Source of the DNA: JAULZV01 sp964401885 | GTDB lineage: Bacteria; Patescibacteriota; Minisyncoccia; Phycocordibacterales; JAACPR01 | Reading direction: 5' to 3' | DNA length: 7,746 nt | NCBI GenBank assembly: GCA_964401885.1 | Contig: CAYOAC010000033.1 | Span: 1-7,746 of the forward strand | Program-made: the position numbers and the translations under genes | Part shown: positions 5,026 to 7,746 of the stretch, in pieces | How positions within the stretch are numbered: the first letter of the stretch is position 1 | Layout: the number at the start of each line of letters is the position of its first letter | Notes under the pieces: model-generated | The model's input: only the letters and a program-made list of their open reading frames with translations | The model's database searches: none | What the model was told of the DNA's origin: nothing

Positions 5026-5454
5026 ATGAAAGCAAATTCGGGATTCGTTATGGCAATGATTGCACTTTGTGCTGTAGCATCTGTTGATGATATCAGCGCA
5101 GAGAAGATTAATGCCGATCATGTCAGGCTTATGTATAGCTGTCTGACACCTGAAGCATGTGAACTCTTTGGGGATCTTTCTGGTAATGCTGATAGAACAT
5201 ATCTTGAGAGTGTTGTGATGGTAAATGAACCTCAGTTTCTTAATTCGGGTCTTCGTTCAGCAACAGCTCAAGAAAGGGTTCTTATCGAGTTGATTTTTAG
5301 GTCTCAGGGCCGTAAAATCTGCTTTGGGGAAATGAGGCTCGTAGTTTCTCCGAGTAGTACAAAGATTGCTGAGAAAAGACGGATTGATTTCCGAGAAAAA
5401 TCCAAGATGGCAGATGCTCATCTTGTCGAAGAACTCAAAACTCAACCTGCATAA
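5026..5454 (+). CDS. Cassette gene 3: identical duplicate of gene 2 (142 aa)
   Basis: Encodes exactly the same protein as the gene at 4416, with the same start context (AGGGAAA-ATG) and terminal QPA-TAA. It is the last unit of the array. After its terminator comes the convergent recombinase gene. The only differences from unit 2 lie in the downstream terminator (A to G at 5492, G to A at 5512). Keeping two identical copies would double the dose, but the duplication may simply be too young to have diverged. Function unknown. Confidence 0.75.
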   Translation: MKANSGFVMAMIALCAVASVDDISAEKINADHVRLMYSCLTPEACELFGDLSGNADRTYLESVVMVNEPQFLNSGLRSATAQERVLIELIFRSQGRKICFGEMRLVVSPSSTKIAEKRRIDFREKSKMADAHLVEELKTQPA

Positions 5455-5464
5455 CATTTCAAAC

Positions 5465-5528
5465 TTTCGCAGAGTTGAACCTTCCTCCACCGCAGCTGGC
5501 TACTGGGGTGGAGGATTTTTTATTGTAA
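5465..5528 (+). terminator. Conserved terminator block, unit 3
   Basis: Same block as in units 1 and 2, with two changes. One (G to A at 5512) turns the T-G wobble of the stem into a T-A pair, giving a perfect CCTCCACC/GGTGGAGG stem. The other (A to G at 5492) is in the loop. Confidence 0.8.
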
Positions 5529-5529
5529 A

Positions 5530-5568
5530 TTGAAAAGCGGGGAGGCCGAAGGCCTCCCCGCTTTTCAA
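5530..5568 (-). terminator. Very strong terminator of the recombinase gene
   Basis: An 18-bp perfect stem (5530-5547/5551-5568) with a long G+C core. Read on minus, the tip is C-TTCG-G, the very stable UUCG tetraloop, which suggests minus is the transcribed strand. It lies eight bases after the recombinase stop. T-rich sequence follows on minus. It also separates the recombinase from the convergent cassette array. Confidence 0.8.
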
Positions 5569-5575
5569 AAATAAA

Positions 5576-6511
5576 TTATTTTTCTCTTTTGTTGTGAAAC
5601 TTTTTATGAATTTCGTGCAAATGTCTGTCTGTAACGTGAGTATAAACTTGAGTAGTCATAATGTTCGCGTGACCCAATAAAGCTTGAACAGAACGCAAAT
5701 CTGCGCCGTTAGAGAGCAAATCTGTAGCGAAGCAGTGTCTCAAAACATGGGGAGTAACTTTTTTGGTTATTCCTGCAATGGTTGCATATCTTTTTACAAT
5801 TCTTTCAATAGATCTTCGGGTTAATCCATTGACTCCATCAGTTTTTATTTTTTCATTTGATACTTTTACAAATAAGGCTTCTGCAAAATCTTTTCTTTGT
5901 TTTAAATACTCGCTAACCGCTTCTTTTGCTTCTTGTGAAATAAAAACAACGCGAACTTTTCCTCCTTTTCCTCTTATTGAAAATTCATCTCTTTTTAAAT
6001 CTAAATCTCTTGTTAGAGAACATAATTCAGAAACACGAAGACCTGTTGAAAATAAGAGCTCCAATATGGCTTTACCTCTCCATTTTCTTTCTTGATCTTG
6101 TTCTTTGTTTGGTGCATCTAGAAGTCTAATTAATTCTTCATGTGAAATAACATCAATATGCCTTTGTTCTATTCTTGCAAGCTCTATTTGATCGGAAGGA
6201 AGGGAACCAATTCCTCTTTTTGCCAGAAATTTTAGAAATGTTCGGAGTGCAATTAAATAATAATTCTGGGTCTTTTTTTTGATTGTTTCGCCTGTTGCAC
6301 GATTGTTACCGTTTGATTGTCTGTTGAGCCAAAGTCTGAATTCTCTAACTTTTTCATTTGTTATCGCTTCGGGTGAGGTAATTTTTGTTTGTTCAAAAAA
6401 AACAGTTAAATAATGATTGTAGTTTTCAACTGTTCTAATAGCTCTACCTCTTTCAATTTCCATATATTCTAGGAATTGTTGTTTTAGATTGTGTATTTGG
6501 GACTGAAGCAT
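5576..6511 (-). CDS. Tyrosine recombinase, XerC/XerD-like
   Basis: Site-specific recombinase of the phage-integrase family, which breaks and rejoins DNA through a 3'-phosphotyrosine. Its 311 aa fit Xer proteins (about 300). An N-terminal SAM-like core-binding domain (about 8-100) is followed by the catalytic domain with all active-site residues: R159 in TGLRVSEL, K182 in GKGGK, H255 and R258 in HVLRH, H281 in LLGHAN, and nucleophile Y290 in TTQVYTHV. The likely housekeeping role is chromosome dimer resolution at dif. Acting on the adjacent cassette array is an alternative suggested only by position. I see no insertion between the catalytic motifs like that of integron integrases. The -10-like TAAAAT (6518-6523) six bases before ATG implies a leaderless mRNA, and a palindrome covers it. 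Whether it is XerC, XerD or a mobile-element enzyme cannot be decided here. Confidence 0.9.
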   Translation of the reverse strand: MLQSQIHNLKQQFLEYMEIERGRAIRTVENYNHYLTVFFEQTKITSPEAITNEKVREFRLWLNRQSNGNNRATGETIKKKTQNYYLIALRTFLKFLAKRGIGSLPSDQIELARIEQRHIDVISHEELIRLLDAPNKEQDQERKWRGKAILELLFSTGLRVSELCSLTRDLDLKRDEFSIRGKGGKVRVVFISQEAKEAVSEYLKQRKDFAEALFVKVSNEKIKTDGVNGLTRRSIERIVKRYATIAGITKKVTPHVLRHCFATDLLSNGADLRSVQALLGHANIMTTQVYTHVTDRHLHEIHKKFHNKREK

Positions 6512-6517
6512 TAAATT

Positions 6518-6536
6518 ATTTTAACATAGTTAAAAT
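6518..6536. promoter_or_regulatory. Palindrome over the recombinase promoter
   Basis: ATTTTAAC-ATA-GTTAAAAT is a perfect 8-bp inverted repeat. It covers the recombinase -10 box (TAAAAT, 6518-6523 on minus) and part of the spacer. A wider repeat, TAACAT (6522-6527) / ATGTTA (6535-6540), overlaps it. Position and symmetry suit an operator, perhaps autoregulatory. TTTTAACATAG (6519-6529 region) also resembles one dif half-site (ATTTAACATAA), but no full dif is seen. Confidence 0.45.
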
Positions 6537-6563
6537 GTTATTTTCGATAAAGTAAAGTTTATT

Positions 6564-6592
6564 TTTACAAAATAATGTTTTGAGGTTAATAT
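6564..6592 (+). promoter_or_regulatory. Sigma70 promoter for the 282-aa gene
   Basis: TTTACA (6564-6569), 17 bp, TAATAT (6587-6592). The start codon at 6599 is seven bases after the -10 box, exactly where transcription should begin. The message would therefore be leaderless. Confidence 0.7.
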
Positions 6593-6598
6593 ATTAGT

Positions 6599-7447
6599 AT
6601 GTTTAAAGAAAGCTATGGAGCAGGAATGGACTCCACAAAAATGGATGGATCAATTGCTGAAAGACATGTTCTTGGTTATCAAGAAAATGAAGGGTTTGAT
6701 TTTTTTAGATCAGATCCAAAATTAAAAGAAGAAATAGAAAAAATAGCCGCTAAGTTGGTAGAATCAGGTTTTTTGGAAAGGACAGAAAGAATTCTGGGTC
6801 CGACAGAAAGAACACTTGAGGAAAAAATGAAATTGGCTGGTGGTTATGTTAGGGAAAGATTTTTGGAGGTAAGTTTTATTAAAAATATTGAAGAAGGAAA
6901 GACTCCGGTTGAGGGCAGAAATCCTGAAACAGAAAGGAAGATTGATGCGGCAATAAAAGAAGTTTTTAAAATGAGATCAGCCGCACTTCAAGTTCAAAGA
7001 ATCGCTGACTTTAATCAAAAAAAAGATCCAGAAAAATATTCAGATGGAATAACAACGCCTTTTACTATGAGGTTGGTTACTTCTTTAAAACAAAAATTTT
7101 CTCAAAAAGGTATTTCTGCTCAGGTTATATATAACCCTGCGATTTTTGAAAGTGATAATTTAAAAACACACATAGATGGGATTAGGGGAACGGACGCCTA
7201 TGTCATAGTCATTTTGGAGGGTAAGTTTAAATTTTTTTATTTGGATTACACCGCCAACCCTAGAAAAATAGCATCCAGAGAAATTTTAAAAAAAGGTGTT
7301 GGTGTTGAAAAGCAATCAGATGGCAGTCTTGGTCCATCTGATTCAAAAATTAGAATTTATATTGAATTTGAAAAGGTTGCCGATGATGCTGTTCTTGCAC
7401 AAGCAGGTAATGAGCTCGCGGGAGAAATTTTCAAGCAATATGTTTGA
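6599..7447 (+). CDS. Hypothetical protein (282 aa)
   Basis: I do not recognise this protein. It looks soluble and charged, with no signal peptide or membrane segment. The N-terminal half (about 40-135) is rich in E, K and R and probably helical, including KLKEEIEKIAAKLVESGFLE. The second half (about 150-282) looks mixed alpha/beta, with hydrophobic strands such as AYVIVILEGKFKFFYLDY near 196-215 and IRIYIEFEKV near 252-261. The ATG at 6599 is chosen because the promoter places the transcription start there and no Shine-Dalgarno sequence is present. It is transcribed divergently from the recombinase across an 87-bp gap. Its stop codon overlaps the promoter of the next gene. Base composition matches cca and xth, suggesting a resident gene rather than a recent arrival. 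Confidence 0.75.
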   Translation: MFKESYGAGMDSTKMDGSIAERHVLGYQENEGFDFFRSDPKLKEEIEKIAAKLVESGFLERTERILGPTERTLEEKMKLAGGYVRERFLEVSFIKNIEEGKTPVEGRNPETERKIDAAIKEVFKMRSAALQVQRIADFNQKKDPEKYSDGITTPFTMRLVTSLKQKFSQKGISAQVIYNPAIFESDNLKTHIDGIRGTDAYVIVILEGKFKFFYLDYTANPRKIASREILKKGVGVEKQSDGSLGPSDSKIRIYIEFEKVADDAVLAQAGNELAGEIFKQYV

Positions 7448-7472
7448 CTTTAATAAAAATTTGTTTTATAAT
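7444..7472 (+). promoter_or_regulatory. Near-perfect sigma70 promoter for the 78-aa gene
   Basis: TTGACT (7444-7449), 17 bp, TATAAT (7467-7472). This is 11 of 12 consensus bases, the strongest promoter in the window. The -35 box overlaps the TGA stop of the preceding gene. Transcription should start near 7479, leaving a leader of 0-2 bases before the ATG at 7481. Confidence 0.85.
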
Positions 7473-7480
7473 CCGACCAA

Positions 7481-7717
7481 ATGGACAAAAAAGGAAAAAA
7501 AAGAGTTTTAGGAGTTATCCAAAGAACGACTCGCCAGGAAGACGGTATCGTGCATTTGCTTTGTAAGTGTGGGGAATCAACTCAGATTTTGATTCGAGAA
7601 TTTCCCGTGCTACTTCAAAGAAATTCATTCCCGATCGACACTTCTTTGGAAAGGGTGATTCTTGAGGATTGCCCTAATTGTAAACCCAAAGGAAATCACG
7701 GAGCCGTTATTGTATGA
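7481..7717 (+). CDS. Small four-cysteine (putative zinc-ribbon) protein (78 aa)
   Basis: Unidentified small protein. It has a basic N-terminus (MDKKGKKR) and two cysteine pairs: C28 and C30 (CKCG), then C64 and C67 (CPNC). This spacing is plausible for one zinc ion in a ribbon fold, although the first pair is CxC rather than CxxC. Segments around 22-40 look beta-rich. The very strong upstream promoter ends eight bases before the ATG, which fixes the start and predicts a leaderless or nearly leaderless, well-expressed mRNA. It ends in TGA at 7715-7717, and no terminator is visible before the window ends. A nucleic-acid or ribosome-associated role would suit a small basic zinc protein, but nothing here proves it. 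Confidence 0.7.
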   Translation: MDKKGKKRVLGVIQRTTRQEDGIVHLLCKCGESTQILIREFPVLLQRNSFPIDTSLERVILEDCPNCKPKGNHGAVIV

Positions 7718-7746
7718 CAATGCATACATATTTTTTGATAAAGGCG

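Larger units (their letters stand above)
4245..5491. repeat. Tandem duplication, 610-bp period
   Basis: Bases 4245-4881 and 4855-5491 read the same at every position I compared (637 bp, offset 610). The unit comprises one terminator block, promoter, leader and complete 142-aa gene. Identity stops just before C4244/T4854 on the left and at A4882/G5492 on the right. The 27 bp shared at the junctions lie in the terminator block. The identity indicates very recent duplication or ongoing homogenisation. An assembly artefact should also be considered. Confidence 0.9.

Noticed and set aside
3753..5490. Minus-strand ORFs opposite the cassettes (for example 3753-4046, 4015-4236, 4317-4511, 4647-4883 and their duplicates)
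   Set aside because: They overlap the promoters, leaders and terminators of the plus-strand units, have no start signals of their own, and are shadows of the cassette genes. The identical pairs simply reflect the tandem duplication.
5530..5568. dif or other recombination site for the recombinase
   Set aside because: The perfect GC-rich stem with a UUCG tip on minus is a textbook terminator and does not resemble a 28-bp dif with two 11-bp half-sites.
5763..6095. 110-aa plus ORF inside the recombinase gene
   Set aside because: Antisense shadow of a gene with all catalytic motifs intact.
7296..7511. 71-aa plus ORF bridging the last two genes
   Set aside because: Out-of-frame overlap covering the strong promoter at 7444-7472; no signals of its own.

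Overview
The window looks like part of an AT-rich bacterial chromosome. My best guess is a Patescibacteria/CPR (Parcubacteria-like) genome. This is an inference from low G+C, small genes, tRNA genes without encoded CCA, several start codons set 6-8 bases after a -10 box (leaderless mRNAs), and orphan proteins. TGA acts as a normal stop at the ends of two genes (7445-7447 and 7715-7717), so TGA-recoding CPR groups such as Gracilibacteria/SR1 are unlikely.

Layout. Bases 1-895 are an RNA-gene region: tRNA-Gly(GCC) on +, a dense nest of complementary arms (about 391-609), a partial inverted copy of the tRNA-Arg 3' end, a bidirectional hairpin terminator, tRNA-Arg(UCG) on -, and a 27-bp direct repeat carrying the tRNA-Arg 5' end. 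Next comes cca (CCA-adding enzyme, 896-2374), which would finish the two neighbouring tRNAs. It contains three close matches to the ParB-binding site parS. Bases 2375-2947 have no ORF but hold a consensus promoter and terminator for a roughly 475-nt structured RNA on -. The xth gene (exonuclease III/AP endonuclease, -) follows.

Bases 3770-5528 are the most unusual part. Three self-contained units stand head to tail, each with a promoter, a conserved 30-nt leader with an inverted repeat, a small ORF of an unrecognised family, and a conserved 64-nt terminator block. Units 2 and 3 are identical over 637 bp, while unit 1 encodes a diverged paralogue between the same flanks. A tyrosine recombinase (XerC/D-like, -, 5576-6511) lies tail to tail with the array, separated by an 18-bp-stem terminator. 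This is a cassette-like arrangement, but canonical integron features are not visible.

The right end holds two orphan + genes: a 282-aa protein and a 78-aa four-cysteine protein. Each sits behind a near-consensus promoter that predicts a leaderless or nearly leaderless message. Function links are limited: cca with tRNA maturation, xth with base-excision repair, and xer with recombination, possibly of the adjacent array.
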